The notes under the pieces are model-generated. The model was not told the DNA's origin, searched no databases, and saw only the letters and a list, made by a program, of their open reading frames with translations. Of a stretch of 64,000 nt of DNA, positions 1-10,465 are shown in pieces. The number at the start of each line of letters is the position of its first letter. Position 1 is the stretch's first letter. The stretch comes from Pseudoalteromonas aurantia (GTDB lineage Bacteria; Pseudomonadota; Gammaproteobacteria; Enterobacterales; Alteromonadaceae), in contig NZ_PNBY01000020.1 in the NCBI RefSeq assembly GCF_005886875.1, positions 41,756 through 105,755 of the forward strand. The letters are read 5' to 3'. A program made the translations under genes and the position numbers.

Positions 1-1264
1 ATCATTAAAAGGCGCATTGCCAGAAAACTACTTTAGCCGCTTAGGGCTTGTTACCAGTAAGCTTGCGTCACTTATCGATACCATTAATAACATCGACACT
101 GCGGCTTCTGAGTGTGAAATGACTGAAGAAGATTTAGTGGGTCGCGTTTACGAATACTTTTTAGGTAAGTTTGCCTCTAGTGAGGGCAAAGGTGGTGGTG
201 AATTCTATACGCCAAAATCAGTCGTTGCGTTAATTGCTGAAATGATTGAACCGTTCAAAGGTAAAATTTACGACCCATGTTGTGGTTCTGGCGGTATGTT
301 TGTGCAATCGCTTAAGTTTATCGACAGCCACAAAGGCAATCGTAAAGATATTTCAATTTATGGACAGGAATACACGAATACCACCTACAAACTCGCCAAA
401 ATGAACTTAGCGGTGCGGGGTATTTCCGGCAACTTAGGTGAAGTTGCCGGTGATAGTTTTTTTAAAGATCAACACCCAGACTTAAAAGCCGACTTTATTA
501 TGGCAAATCCGCCGTTTAACCAAAAACAATGGCGTTCTGATAGCGAATTAGTTGACGATGGCCGTTGGGCGGGTTTTGACGTACCCCCAACAGGCAATGC
601 GAACTATGCGTGGATCATGCACATGATCTCAAAGCTTAGTGAAAACGGCACCGCAGGGTTTGTATTGGCCAATGGCGCAATGTCAACCAATACAAATACC
701 GAAGGTGCGATTCGCCAAAAAATCATCGAGCAAGACTTAGTGGATTGTATGATTGCACTGCCGGGGCAATTGTTCTACACCACACAAATCCCGGTATGTT
801 TATGGTTTATCACCAAGAATAAAAAAGCAAGTACTGAGGGAGATTCACTAGGTAACAGGCGCAACCGCCAAGGTGAAACGCTATTTATTGATGCCCGTGA
901 AATGGGCTCAATGATCAGCCGTACCAATAAAGAATTAACCACGGATGATATTGCTGATATTGCTCGCACTTACCATGCTTGGCGCAACACCCCCGGTCAT
1001 TCCGCACTTGATGCGGGATCTCTTGAACCGTATGAAGATGTTGCTGGTTATTGCAAGTCAGCTTCGCTTGAAGATATTAAAGCGAATGACTTTGTATTAA
1101 CACCGGGCCGTTATGTGGGCGCTGCTGACATTGAAGATGACGGCATCCCGTTTGAAGTTAAAATGAAGGAGCTAAGCCAAACCCTTTATAGCCAGATGGA
1201 GCAGGCAGAAGAACTAGATAAAGCGATCCGCCAAAACTTGGAGGTGTTGGGTTATGGCGAGTAA
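1..1264 (+). CDS. hsdM: Type I restriction-modification DNA methyltransferase subunit HsdM (5' end cut by window edge)
   Basis: Adenine-N6 methyltransferase subunit of a type I restriction-modification complex (M2S methylates, R2M2S cleaves). The reading frame is open from the left edge (codons SLKGA precede the TTG at 17), so the real start lies outside the window and TTG 17 is not the start. Counting from 17, the sequence shows [10 protein letters not shown] (residues 61-70), the S-adenosylmethionine loop [10 protein letters not shown] (86-95) and the catalytic NPPF motif (164-167) that marks adenine-N6 enzymes. The C-terminal part is the helical region that contacts HsdS. About 420 residues are visible of a usual 480-520. 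The stop overlaps the hsdS start by 11 bp, which suggests translational coupling. Family assignment is secure from the motifs and from hsdS and hsdR downstream. Confidence 0.95.
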   Translation, partial: SLKGALPENYFSRLGLVTSKLASLIDTINNIDTAASECEMTEEDLVGRVYEYFLGKFASSEGKGGGEFYTPKSVVALIAEMIEPFKGKIYDPCCGSGGMFVQSLKFIDSHKGNRKDISIYGQEYTNTTYKLAKMNLAVRGISGNLGEVAGDSFFKDQHPDLKADFIMANPPFNQKQWRSDSELVDDGRWAGFDVPPTGNANYAWIMHMISKLSENGTAGFVLANGAMSTNTNTEGAIRQKIIEQDLVDCMIALPGQLFYTTQIPVCLWFITKNKKASTEGDSLGNRRNRQGETLFIDAREMGSMISRTNKELTTDDIADIARTYHAWRNTPGHSALDAGSLEPYEDVAGYCKSASLEDIKANDFVLTPGRYVGAADIEDDGIPFEVKMKELSQTLYSQMEQAEELDKAIRQNLEVLGYGE

Positions 1265-2732
1265 TTGGAAAAAAGTAGGGTTAAATGATTTAGGCGAGGT
1301 AGCCAGAGGAAAGTCTAAGCATCGTCCTAGGTATGCTGAGCACTTATATGGAGGAAAATATCCTTTCATACAAACTGGGGATATTAAAGCTTCTGGTGGG
1401 CTAGTATCTACACATTCGCAAACCTACAGTGAAGCAGGATTAGCGCAAAGTCGTTTGTGGCCAACCAATACAATGTGTATCACTATTGCTGCAAACATTG
1501 CTGAAACTGGAATTTTGACATACCCAGCATGTTTTCCTGATAGCGTAATTGGCTTTATAGCGGATGAAAGTTTGTGTGATGTCCGCTTTATTGAATATCG
1601 TTTTCGATATTTAAAAGCTCAATTACAAAGAGAAGCCATAGGCTCTGTTCAAGATAACATTAACCTCGCTACTTTCGAACGGTTAAAGTTTTCAATACCT
1701 GAATTAGAAGAACAAAAACGCATCGCTGACGTTCTCTACAGCCTTGATAATAAAATACAGTTAAACCGCCAAACCAACCAAACTCTAGAAAAAATGGCGC
1801 AAGCGTTATTTAAAAGCTGGTTTGTCGATTTTGATCCCGTTTTCGACAACGCCCTTGCTAGCGGTATGGCAGTTAACGACTTCCCAGAAGCCTTACAGAA
1901 AAAAGCACTTTTGAGGCAACAGCAACGCCAACAAGCGCCATCAGCGAGTAAAGTGCAACAACAAAGTGCTAATGGAGAGCCCTCAGCCGATAAAAAAGAC
2001 GAAGCTAAACCACTACCCGAAGATATCCGTCAACTCTTCCCAAGTGAATTTGAACAGACGGATGAACCATCAATCGGCATCAACGGCTGGATACCTAAGG
2101 GTTGGGTTTTATCAAATACTGGCGATGAGTTTGAGATCAAAGGTGGTTCAACACCTAGTACGAAAAACTCAGATTTTTGGGAGGGTGGTGAAATACACTG
2201 GACATCACCAAAAGATCTATCAGGTAATGACTCAAAAATATTATTAGATACAAACCGTAAGATTACTGAAGCAGGCTTAGCAAAAATAACTTCAGGTTTG
2301 CTGCCTGTAGATACAGTATTAATGTCTTCAAGAGCACCTGTTGGCTATTTAGCCTTCGCTAAAGTTCCCGTTGCAATTAACCAAGGTTACATTGCTTTAC
2401 AGTGCAAGAAAACATTATCTCCTGAATACACTATGCAATTTTTAGATTCTGTGATGGATGAAATTAAAGGTATTTCAGGCGGCACTACTTTTGCCGAGAT
2501 AAGTAAAAAAACGTTTAGAAGTATTAAGCTAATTGTCCCTTCAAAATCCATTGTTGATGCGTATAGCTGTATTGCAAAAGCTCAATACGATAAAGTCACG
2601 GAAAATATCAAGCACTCAAATACTCTAACTGATACACGAGATTATTTACTACCAAAACTAATCTCTGGCGAATTAACCTTGCCTGCTGACAACAGTAAAT
2701 GCACGGCCGCGACAGAAGCATACCCATCATGA
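1254..2732 (+). CDS. hsdS: Type I restriction-modification specificity subunit HsdS
   Basis: DNA-recognition subunit that sets the bipartite target sequence for methylation and cleavage. The 492 residues show the usual two target-recognition domains. The first spans about residues 1-155. It is followed by a conserved central helix region ([20 protein letters not shown], then [18 protein letters not shown]). A glutamine-rich linker (about 220-255, [16 protein letters not shown]) leads to the second domain, which starts near NGWIPKGW. The C-terminal conserved piece is [15 protein letters not shown]. The long Q-rich linker between half-subunits is a little unusual and may be a hinge or recombination seam. 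The start ATG 1254 lies inside the hsdM end, and the TGA at 2730-2732 overlaps the next gene's ATG (ATGA). Confidence 0.95.
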   Translation: MASNWKKVGLNDLGEVARGKSKHRPRYAEHLYGGKYPFIQTGDIKASGGLVSTHSQTYSEAGLAQSRLWPTNTMCITIAANIAETGILTYPACFPDSVIGFIADESLCDVRFIEYRFRYLKAQLQREAIGSVQDNINLATFERLKFSIPELEEQKRIADVLYSLDNKIQLNRQTNQTLEKMAQALFKSWFVDFDPVFDNALASGMAVNDFPEALQKKALLRQQQRQQAPSASKVQQQSANGEPSADKKDEAKPLPEDIRQLFPSEFEQTDEPSIGINGWIPKGWVLSNTGDEFEIKGGSTPSTKNSDFWEGGEIHWTSPKDLSGNDSKILLDTNRKITEAGLAKITSGLLPVDTVLMSSRAPVGYLAFAKVPVAINQGYIALQCKKTLSPEYTMQFLDSVMDEIKGISGGTTFAEISKKTFRSIKLIVPSKSIVDAYSCIAKAQYDKVTENIKHSNTLTDTRDYLLPKLISGELTLPADNSKCTAATEAYPS

Positions 2733-4177
2733 AAACCTATGACGACGAACAGCACCCCATTATGAGCCAGCTAAAAACCTGGTTTAAACAAAAATCGGTA
2801 GGTGAACTCAGCGAGATTATTCTCAATTATATCGGCGAGTCTGCCGAAGAGCAAAGCCGTTGGCAGCTTGCCATGTTAAACGATCAAGTTGGGTTAAGCG
2901 CTGCGGATATAAAAAAGATGATCACCAAAGCCTTGCCAAAAAAGCAGGTTTGGAGCTACAGCGAGGCAAGCGCCTATTTTCGGCATAGTGATGACATGTT
3001 TGCAGACATTTTTATTGCCATCGATAGCTTGCCCGTTGATAAACAATGGCAACTGGTGTTACATGCGCTGGTTCGGCTCAATACCGTATTAGAGCAAGTC
3101 GATGACTCAGGCGGTTACCGCTTTGATTTAGAAGGCGAATTAAATCAACGATTAAGTACCTTGTTTAACCAGCAAGCTTGGTCTGACGATGAAAAGGCAC
3201 AATGGATTTTTGACCATTATAAAGACTATAAATACGATGTGTTTCCGAGCGTACCCGAGGACTTTAACTTAACCGATCCGGTAAAACAGATTTTTGTTGG
3301 CTTATGTGAAACAGCTGCACAACAACGTCAGCAACAAGGCGTTGATTTAAGCAACTGGCAACAAAAATCTAAATTCGCCCGCTTAATTGAACCCCTCATA
3401 GCACAAGCGCAACAAAATAATGATTGGCAGCAACAATGCACATTGATGGCAATGACCGCTTACGATGAAAGAGATTTTATTAGCATCAGCCAGCTTTGTT
3501 TAGATAATAAAGGTGTTGATCAAGGTGAACTCTTAGATGCGGAATATTGGTTACAAAAAGCCTATCACGCGGCAAAAAATGACCGGGAAAAAATCAGTTG
3601 TCAACAATTTGAAGTTGAGTTGCGCCTTGCTTTAAATGACTATGGCCAAGCGTGGCAGTTGGCGTGGCAACTATTTAACCAACGCCCTAGTTTTTCAGGT
3701 TACAAAGGGTTAATGGCACTGGAGAAAAAAACAGGGGTAATTGATACAACATTTAAACAGAAAGCCGAGCATATTTTTACCCACTGTTACACTGAAAATA
3801 GCTATGGAGGCATAGCCCGAGAGGCTGATGCGTTATTAAGCTTTTATATGTATCACCAAGAGTTAACCAATGCCCGTTTATGGGTAAAGTCACATAAAGC
3901 AGAGTTTACAAAATTGCTTACATTAGCGGATTTAATTGTTGCAGAACACCCACAAGAAGCCATCGATTTATATGCGCGTGTTGTACTACCAACAATAAGC
4001 CAAGGTAACAATCAAGCATATCAACACGCCACCGATTTACTGCTGACGCTAGAGAAAAACCTCCAAGGTGATCATATTGAGCAACTACACCGGATGATCC
4101 GTCACGTTATCAAACAACACAAAGCAAAACGTAATATGATGAAGCTTTTAAAGGCACATTATTCAGTATGCTTTTAG
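2729..4177 (+). CDS. Unrecognised helical-repeat protein inside the hsd operon
   Basis: I do not recognise a named family with confidence. The 482-residue product looks entirely alpha-helical, rich in Gln, Leu, Ala and Trp (for example the run EQSRWQLAMLND), and reads like a TPR/HEAT-type solenoid. It has no signal peptide, no membrane segment and no visible catalytic motif. A longer frame opens at 2699, but the ATG at 2729 forms an ATGA overlap with the hsdS stop and is the better start. The gene sits between hsdS and hsdR on the same strand and is translationally coupled to hsdS, so a role tied to the restriction complex (assembly, regulation or control of R) is inferred from position only. 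It might belong to one of the helical-repeat domains of unknown function (DUF6880-like), which I cannot verify. Confidence 0.75.
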   Translation: MKTYDDEQHPIMSQLKTWFKQKSVGELSEIILNYIGESAEEQSRWQLAMLNDQVGLSAADIKKMITKALPKKQVWSYSEASAYFRHSDDMFADIFIAIDSLPVDKQWQLVLHALVRLNTVLEQVDDSGGYRFDLEGELNQRLSTLFNQQAWSDDEKAQWIFDHYKDYKYDVFPSVPEDFNLTDPVKQIFVGLCETAAQQRQQQGVDLSNWQQKSKFARLIEPLIAQAQQNNDWQQQCTLMAMTAYDERDFISISQLCLDNKGVDQGELLDAEYWLQKAYHAAKNDREKISCQQFEVELRLALNDYGQAWQLAWQLFNQRPSFSGYKGLMALEKKTGVIDTTFKQKAEHIFTHCYTENSYGGIAREADALLSFYMYHQELTNARLWVKSHKAEFTKLLTLADLIVAEHPQEAIDLYARVVLPTISQGNNQAYQHATDLLLTLEKNLQGDHIEQLHRMIRHVIKQHKAKRNMMKLLKAHYSVCF

Positions 4178-4256
4178 AGTCAGTGGTCAATCAAATACAG
4201 CGATAAAAGTACGCTCAAAAAGCGCCAAAATAAAACAATAATAATAGGGAAATATT

Positions 4257-7200
4257 ATGCAGTTTACAGAAGCTCAATTAGAAGCAGCCATTATAGAGTT
4301 ACTGGGTGATCAAGGCTACCTGTATACCTCTGGTTCAGACTTTTCTATGGCTGACGGCACACGAGAACCAGAGCAGGTATTAATAAAAGAAGACTTACGC
4401 GCCTATCTGGCAAATCGTTATGCTGCTGATGACATTACCTCGGGTGAAATTGACAGTATTATCTTACAGCTTGAAACCTTACCGGTAGGCGACTTATATG
4501 AAAGTAATAAAACCTTTTGTAAGTGGTTAAGTGATGGCTTTTTATTAAAACGTGAAGCAGGTAGTAAGCCCGGTGAAGCGTCTAAAAAAGATTTATATAT
4601 TCAGCTAATTGACTATGACCAAGTAAAGAAGGCAGAAGTCGCGGTTGCTCAAGCGTCACATGAAGCGTTACCTAGGGTTGCAGAGTCAAGCATCACTTAT
4701 GCTGCTTCAACACAGCACAATATTTTTAAGATCGTTAATCAGCTAGAGATTGACAGCCCATCAGCAGATAACGCCATGCGTATTCCTGATGGTATTATAT
4801 ATATCAATGGTTTGCCTGTTGTTGTGTTTGAATTTAAGAGCGCCATTCGTGAAGAACAAGCCACATTACATCATGCCTATGTGCAATTAACCACTCGTTA
4901 TCGCCGTGATATTCCTCAGTTATTTGTTTTCAATGCACTGTGCGTGATTAGTGATGGGGTAAATAATAAAATGGGCAATGTATTTGCACCTTATGATTTT
5001 TATTATGCATGGCGAAAAGTGACGGGGGATGAATCAATAGAGCAAGACGGCATTAATGGCTTGCATACTATGTTGCAAGGCTTGTTTGATAAAGAACGTT
5101 TATGTGATGTTATTCGACACTTTATTTACTTTCCTGATAAATCTAAAGATGAAGTAAAAATAGTGTGCCGTTACCCACAATATTACGCAGCTAGAAAGCT
5201 TTTTGAGAATATTAAGAAAGAGCGAAAGTTGCTTACTGCTGGCGGCAATGTAGAAGGGGGCAGTGGTAAAGGCGGTACGTATTTTGGTGCTACAGGCTGT
5301 GGTAAAAGCTTTACCATGCAGTTTTTATCACGGCTTTTGATGAAAAGCGTTGAATTTGAAAGCCCGACCATTGTATTAATTACCGACAGAACAGATTTAG
5401 ACGACCAGTTATCTAAACAATTCTCCAACGCTAAAAGCTATATTGGCGATGATCATATTGTGAGTGTTGAAAGCCGCGATCAACTAAGAACACTTCTTAA
5501 AGGCCGACAAAGTGGCGGTGTATTTTTAACGACCATTCATAAATTTACCGAAGACATTGAAGTACTCACAGAGCGTACCAACGTTATTTGTATTTCTGAT
5601 GAGGCACATCGTAGCCAAGTAAACTTAGATCAAAAGGTGGTGATTACTGATAAAGGCCCTAATGCCGGAGTGAGGCGCACATACGGTTTTGCAAAGTATT
5701 TACATGACTCATTACCTAATGCGACCTTTGTTGGTTTTACCGGCACACCTATTGATGCCACGTTAGATGTTTTTGGTGAGGTAATAGATGCGTATACCAT
5801 GTCAGAGTCGGTGAAAGATGAAATAACGGTGCGTATTGTTTACGAAGGCCGTGCGGCAAAAGTATTGCTTAATAATGCCAAGTTAGAAGAGATAGAAGCG
5901 TATTACAAGCAATGTGAAGACTCTGGTAGCAATGAACATCAAATAGAAGAAAGCAAAAAAGCCACTTCGAGCATGAACTCGATTTTGGGCGATCTTGATC
6001 GCATACGCACGCTAGCTAAAGATTTTGTTGAACACTACGAAGCACGCATCACTGAAGGTTCTACCATAAAAGGTAAAGCCATGTTTGTTAGTAGTTCACG
6101 TGAGATTGCTTACCTGTTTTATCAGGAGCTGGAAGCGTTACGCCCTGAGTGGTTTGAAATACTGGAGTGCGAAAAAGGCTCTACGTTAAGCGAACAAGAG
6201 AAGAAGAAAATCAAACCGATGGAACGTGTCAAAATGGTTATGACACGTGGTAAAGATGATCCAGAAGCCCTGTATAACTTACTAGGCACCAAAGAGTACC
6301 GTAAAGAGTTAGACCGTCAGTTTAAGAATGATAAATCTAACTTTAAAATCGCCATTGTCGTTGATATGTGGCTTACTGGTTTTGATGTCCCATTTCTTGA
6401 TACGATTTATATTGATAAACCACTGCAAAAACATAATCTTATTCAAACTATTTCACGTGTTAACCGCAAGTTTTCAGGTAAGCATAAAGGTTTAGTGGTC
6501 GATTACATCGGTATTAAAACGGCGATGAATAAAGCGTTAGCGCAGTTCTCAAAGTCAGAAGAAACGAACTTTGAAGATATTAATCAGTCGGTTATTGCGG
6601 TTAAAGATCATTTAGATTTACTCAATCGAATTTTCCATCAGTTTAACTCTTCTCCATATTTCACTGGCGAGCCAGTGGCACAGTTAAATTGCTTAAATTC
6701 TGCGGCTGAATTTGTACTCTCTATTGGCAAACTTGAGAAACGCTTTATGGCCTTAGTTAAGCGTTTAAAAGCCGCTTATGATGTGTGTTGTGGCAGCGAG
6801 AAGCTTTCAGAAAAAGAGCGGGATTATATTCACTTTTATTTAGCTGTTCGCTCAATTATTTATAAGTTAACCAAAGGCGATGCGCCTGATACTACTCAGA
6901 TGAACGCTAAAGTGCGTGAGATGATTGCAGAGGCGCTTAAAAGTGAGGGGGTAGAGGAAATATTCAAACTTGGCAACGACGATGGTGAGATTGATATTTT
7001 TGATGAAGACTATCTTGCCAAAATTGGCAAAATAAAGCTGTCCAATACCAAAATAATGCTACTGCAAAAAATGCTAGCTAAAGCCATTGGAGAAATGAAA
7101 AAGGTTAATCTTGCACAAGGGGTAGATTTCACCAAACGGTTTAAGGCGTTAGTTGAAAAGTACAATGAGCGAAAAGAAGAAGATGTATTGGTCAGTGAAG

Positions 7201-7571
7201 TATTAGAAGACTTTTCTGATGAAATTATCAATATGTTTACCGACCTTAAAACTGAGATGGACTCTAACGATGACTTAGGTATTAGCTTTGAAGAAAAAGC
7301 CTTTTACGACATATTAAAATCGTTGGCTGTTAAGTATGACTTTACTTACCCTGACGAGAAATTAATTGAATTGTCGCAAGCTGTAAAAGAGGTTGTTGAT
7401 GATAAAGCCAAATACACCGATTGGAATAACCGTGATGATATTAAGGCTGAGTTAAAAGTTGATTTGATCATGCTACTCCATAGGTTTGGCTACCCGCCGG
7501 TTAGTCGAGACGAAGTGTATAAAGAGATTTTTGCACAGGCTGAAAATTTTAAGAAAAATAGAGTGGCATAG
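4257..7571 (+). CDS. hsdR: Type I restriction endonuclease subunit HsdR
   Basis: Motor and nuclease subunit of the type I restriction enzyme: ATP-driven DNA translocation followed by cleavage of unmethylated DNA. The 1104 residues contain the PD-(D/E)xK nuclease near the N-terminus (PD at 177-178, EFK at 192-194 in VVFEFKS). They also contain a superfamily 2 helicase core with Walker A GATGCGKS (344-351), DEAHR box (448-452), motif III-like GFTGTPI, and motif VI QTISRVNR. The helical C-terminal region binds the HsdM/HsdS core. It begins 79 bp after the unknown helical gene, behind a weak AGGGA ribosome site. Length and motif order are those of an intact enzyme, with no frameshift seen. Confidence 0.96.
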   Translation: MQFTEAQLEAAIIELLGDQGYLYTSGSDFSMADGTREPEQVLIKEDLRAYLANRYAADDITSGEIDSIILQLETLPVGDLYESNKTFCKWLSDGFLLKREAGSKPGEASKKDLYIQLIDYDQVKKAEVAVAQASHEALPRVAESSITYAASTQHNIFKIVNQLEIDSPSADNAMRIPDGIIYINGLPVVVFEFKSAIREEQATLHHAYVQLTTRYRRDIPQLFVFNALCVISDGVNNKMGNVFAPYDFYYAWRKVTGDESIEQDGINGLHTMLQGLFDKERLCDVIRHFIYFPDKSKDEVKIVCRYPQYYAARKLFENIKKERKLLTAGGNVEGGSGKGGTYFGATGCGKSFTMQFLSRLLMKSVEFESPTIVLITDRTDLDDQLSKQFSNAKSYIGDDHIVSVESRDQLRTLLKGRQSGGVFLTTIHKFTEDIEVLTERTNVICISDEAHRSQVNLDQKVVITDKGPNAGVRRTYGFAKYLHDSLPNATFVGFTGTPIDATLDVFGEVIDAYTMSESVKDEITVRIVYEGRAAKVLLNNAKLEEIEAYYKQCEDSGSNEHQIEESKKATSSMNSILGDLDRIRTLAKDFVEHYEARITEGSTIKGKAMFVSSSREIAYLFYQELEALRPEWFEILECEKGSTLSEQEKKKIKPMERVKMVMTRGKDDPEALYNLLGTKEYRKELDRQFKNDKSNFKIAIVVDMWLTGFDVPFLDTIYIDKPLQKHNLIQTISRVNRKFSGKHKGLVVDYIGIKTAMNKALAQFSKSEETNFEDINQSVIAVKDHLDLLNRIFHQFNSSPYFTGEPVAQLNCLNSAAEFVLSIGKLEKRFMALVKRLKAAYDVCCGSEKLSEKERDYIHFYLAVRSIIYKLTKGDAPDTTQMNAKVREMIAEALKSEGVEEIFKLGNDDGEIDIFDEDYLAKIGKIKLSNTKIMLLQKMLAKAIGEMKKVNLAQGVDFTKRFKALVEKYNERKEEDVLVSEVLEDFSDEIINMFTDLKTEMDSNDDLGISFEEKAFYDILKSLAVKYDFTYPDEKLIELSQAVKEVVDDKAKYTDWNNRDDIKAELKVDLIMLLHRFGYPPVSRDEVYKEIFAQAENFKKNRVA

Positions 7572-7696
7572 GGAATTAGAGAATTAAATTATGCGTACTC
7601 TACAACAATCAAGTAAAGCATTGGACTGGACTGTAAATAGTTATGACTTTATCAGGGAATGCATTAGAATCAGAAAAAAATCGTTAAGGAAATCCA

Positions 7697-8728
7697 GTGT
7701 CGTCATTATCGGGTTTAAACAGAAGCCTTGTTATTTTGGCCTCTTTGTTTGTTGTGCTAGCGGGCGTGAAGTTAGCAAGTGACATCATTGTCCCTTTTAT
7801 TTTAGCCGCCTTTATTGCCATTATTTGTAATCCATTACTTCGATTCTTTGCACGCTTTCATATACCGAAAGGTCTCTCTATCGTGATTATTATTTGCTTA
7901 ATTAGCGCTGTTGGGATGAGTCTGGCAGGCCTTGTAGGCCAATCACTTACCGACTTTTCTAAGCAACTTCCAGATTACAGAGAGCAGTTACAGGATAAAT
8001 TTATTTGGCTTGTCGATATAGCAGCGCAGTACAATATTCTCATAGATAAAAACCAGTTAATTTCACTCTTTGACCCTGGAAAAATGATTGACATGGCGAC
8101 CAATATGCTAACCGGTTTTGGTGGGGTTATGGCTAACTTATTTTTAATCATTTTAACCGTGGTGTTTATGCTATTTGAAGCACCTATGTTAAGTAAAAAG
8201 GTGCATTTGGCTCTAGATGACCCGGAAATGAAAATGCTACAAATTGACCGGTTTTTAGAGTCTATTAACTCTTATCTAGCGATTAAAACTATGGTGTCGC
8301 TTGGTACTGGGTTTTGTGCAGGACTGTTACTCTGGATACTTAATGTCGATTATTTCGTGTTGTGGGCAGTGTTGGCTTTTTTATTGAATTACATCCCTAA
8401 TATTGGGTCTATTATCGCGGCTATTCCTGCGGTTTTATTGGCTTTGTTGACAGTTGGGCCTGTGGCATCTGGTATTGTGGCAATTGGCTATATTACGATA
8501 AATACTGTGATGGGTAATATTATCGAACCTCGCTTTATGGGACGAGGCCTTGGTTTATCTACTTTAGTGGTATTTCTTTCGTTAATTTTCTGGGGGTGGT
8601 TGTTAGGCACTGTCGGTATGTTGCTGTCAGTTCCACTGACGATGATAGTAAAAATTGCTTTAGAAGCCACTGAAGAAGGTCAGTGGCTTGCGACCATGCT
8701 CGGAAATGGTGAAGTTAAAGTTCAATAA
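7697..8728 (+). CDS. tqsA: AI-2E family exporter, TqsA-like
   Basis: Inner-membrane protein of the AI-2E (PerM) family. In E. coli TqsA affects export of autoinducer-2; that function is inferred here. The 343-residue length matches E. coli TqsA (344). From memory of that protein, the C-terminal half is very close, including NYIPNIGS and the GRGLGLSTLVVFLSLIFWGW stretch. About 7-8 hydrophobic segments are visible. The start is GTG 7697, chosen because AAGGA lies 7 bases upstream and residues 1-10 (SSLSGLNRSL) lead directly into the first membrane helix. A 63-codon frame that overlaps the start region was ignored. Its 3' end overlaps the convergent gene on the other strand by 7 bp, leaving no room for a terminator between them. 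Confidence 0.85.
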   Translation: MSSLSGLNRSLVILASLFVVLAGVKLASDIIVPFILAAFIAIICNPLLRFFARFHIPKGLSIVIIICLISAVGMSLAGLVGQSLTDFSKQLPDYREQLQDKFIWLVDIAAQYNILIDKNQLISLFDPGKMIDMATNMLTGFGGVMANLFLIILTVVFMLFEAPMLSKKVHLALDDPEMKMLQIDRFLESINSYLAIKTMVSLGTGFCAGLLLWILNVDYFVLWAVLAFLLNYIPNIGSIIAAIPAVLLALLTVGPVASGIVAIGYITINTVMGNIIEPRFMGRGLGLSTLVVFLSLIFWGWLLGTVGMLLSVPLTMIVKIALEATEEGQWLATMLGNGEVKVQ

Positions 8729-9138
8729 GGATGTTTTAAATCTTCTATGTGTCTTTTTAACATGCGGATTTTACATTTTTTATAAATAATGGCTGCTTTG
8801 GTTGCGTTGGGCATTTGATGTAAGTAACGCCACCGACAGCTATCCTCAATATAGTTGTCTTGACGAATAAAGCTTCGCTCAATAATAGGGAGTAATTGCG
8901 AGTTACCCGTATCTTGCTCGATCAAGTCCATATCAAGACGAAGTTTTGTGATCCAGGTTTTACGGGTGCGTTCGAGGTTCCTGATGTTATCATCTAAACA
9001 CACAATGTAATTTTTAGCCCGAGACGGGTGCGTGTCAGCTAAGGGATCACAGTCTTTCAAAATGTCGAAATTTGCCTGCGCAAATGTCGACAACAATAGA
9101 CAAGGTAATGATGTTAATAAGTACTTAGTTTTTTTCAT
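8722..9138 (-). CDS. Small secreted protein of unknown function, downstream of a PhoQ-like kinase
   Basis: About 138 residues with a clear signal peptide (MKKTKYLLTSLPCLLLSTFA, then QA before the mature part). The start ATG 9138 is preferred over an upstream in-frame codon at 9168 because the signal peptide begins there. The mature part has cysteines spaced in short charged helices (CDPLADTHP, YIVCLDDNIRNLE, CRWRY, YKKCKIR). This is loosely like the LprI/DUF1311 type of periplasmic proteins, and the comparison is weak. The gene overlaps the end of the sensor kinase gene by 14 bp and is therefore the last gene of the PepSY-regulator-kinase operon. It may be a periplasmic modulator or target of that system (inference). 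Confidence 0.75.
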   Translation of the reverse strand: MKKTKYLLTSLPCLLLSTFAQANFDILKDCDPLADTHPSRAKNYIVCLDDNIRNLERTRKTWITKLRLDMDLIEQDTGNSQLLPIIERSFIRQDNYIEDSCRWRYLHQMPNATKAAIIYKKCKIRMLKRHIEDLKHPY

Positions 9139-10465
9139 AATTAAACTCAATCGTAAACCTAGCCCCACCCTGGGGTGAATTATCGATGTGTATTTGGCCG
9201 TGGTAGGCGTTAACTAAATCAGAAACAATGGCCATGCCAACACCGTGCCCTGCTTCATACGTATCTAACCTTGCACCGCGTTTTAATAGCTCGGAACGCC
9301 GATTTTCTGGTACACCTGGCCCATCATCACAAATTTCAATGCGTAAGCCTTTTTTTTCCAATACAGCGATATTAATTTCGACTTGTTTTACACATGCTTT
9401 ACAGGCGTTATCTATGATATTGCCAAGAATTTCCATTAAATCGGTTTTATCGCCTAAAAAGGCAAGATTGTCATCACAAGTGTACTGAAAATCAATGTGT
9501 TTATCATAATAAACCTTTCTCATTGCATTGAGTATAGAATGTAGCACAGGTTCAATTACTGTTTGTTTTTTCCATGTATCTGATGCGCCAGTCGCGGCAC
9601 GCTTTAATTGGTGTTCGATCATGACGTTAATACGATCTAATTGTTCTTGCGCATCGGCGTCACTTGCCATAGGGCTTGATTTTAGTACTGCAAGTGGCGT
9701 TTTAAGGGCATGGGCTAAATCGCTCAAAGAGGCGCGGTAGCGCTCTTTTTGACGTCTTTGCGAGTCTAATAATAAATTTAAGTCAGCTTTGATTGTTTGC
9801 AACTCAATAGGGTATAAGCCACTTATTTTGTCCCTTTCTCCGGCTTCTACCTCCTTGATTTCTTTATCAAGTCGTTGCAGTGGCCTTGCATTCCAAATGA
9901 AGCCAACGGCCATAAGCCCAGCGATGATCACGCCCATCACCAGCATCCAATTTACGAGCGTATTTCTAAAACCGGACATTTGTGCCACTAAGGCCCCATT
10001 ACTTTTTAAAAGGATGAATCTCGCGTGTTGGCTCTGCTCTGCATTACCGAGTATCACCGTTAAGCTCAGTTGCCAGTATTTGGCATTGTTATATTCAACA
10101 AGCTCAAATTCGGCTGCACCAGCTCTGCCATCAATAAATTCTGGCGTCACTGACAAGTTAACGGCTGACTCAGAATACCAAACAAGGGTTTGGTCTTGGT
10201 ATACCATAGCGAATGTATCGGAATTAAGCCGGTTTAATTCAGGTGCCAGAATAGTACGTGGCATTTCAATTCCGTCGGACACGAATTCAACTTCAGAAAT
10301 GAGAGAGTAAAGGTGGGCTTCTAAGGTTTTTTCTGTGGCATCAACCAGTGACGCATGATAAGCGCGGCCGATAGAAAAAAACAGCGCTGGTAGAGCGATA
10401 ATTAAAACAAAGACAAGGATAAATCCTTGCCTTATTTTCAAAGAGATTTGCGCTGCGTTTACCAC
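9125..10465 (-). CDS. PhoQ-like sensor histidine kinase
   Basis: Membrane sensor kinase that pairs with the response regulator encoded immediately upstream. Order: N-terminal membrane helix (about 10-30), periplasmic sensor of about 130 residues, second membrane helix (about 170-190), a short HAMP-like linker, H-box SDLAHALKTPLAVLKS with the phosphorylated His at residue 252, then HATPase motifs N (IDNACKAC), G1 (DDGPGVP) and G2 (GHGVGMAIV). The SDL-H-LKTPLAVL form of the H-box is that of the PhoQ family. The periplasmic domain lacks the obvious acidic Mg-binding patch of enteric PhoQ, so the stimulus cannot be inferred. The start overlaps the regulator stop by 7 bp. Reading frame intact. Confidence 0.9.
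   Translation of the reverse strand: MVNAAQISLKIRQGFILVFVLIIALPALFFSIGRAYHASLVDATEKTLEAHLYSLISEVEFVSDGIEMPRTILAPELNRLNSDTFAMVYQDQTLVWYSESAVNLSVTPEFIDGRAGAAEFELVEYNNAKYWQLSLTVILGNAEQSQHARFILLKSNGALVAQMSGFRNTLVNWMLVMGVIIAGLMAVGFIWNARPLQRLDKEIKEVEAGERDKISGLYPIELQTIKADLNLLLDSQRRQKERYRASLSDLAHALKTPLAVLKSSPMASDADAQEQLDRINVMIEHQLKRAATGASDTWKKQTVIEPVLHSILNAMRKVYYDKHIDFQYTCDDNLAFLGDKTDLMEILGNIIDNACKACVKQVEINIAVLEKKGLRIEICDDGPGVPENRRSELLKRGARLDTYEAGHGVGMAIVSDLVNAYHGQIHIDNSPQGGARFTIEFNYEKN

Noticed and set aside
1..7571. Phase-variable or truncated type I locus
   Set aside because: Apart from the window edge cutting hsdM, all frames are intact and no homopolymer tract or inverted second hsdS was seen.
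7591..7782. 63-codon open frame between hsdR and tqsA
   Set aside because: It overlaps the well-supported tqsA start in another frame, has no family resemblance, and ends inside the first membrane helix of tqsA.
9789..10310. 173-codon plus-strand frame opposite the PhoQ-like kinase
   Set aside because: Antisense shadow of a gene with clear kinase motifs; its own sequence shows no domain.
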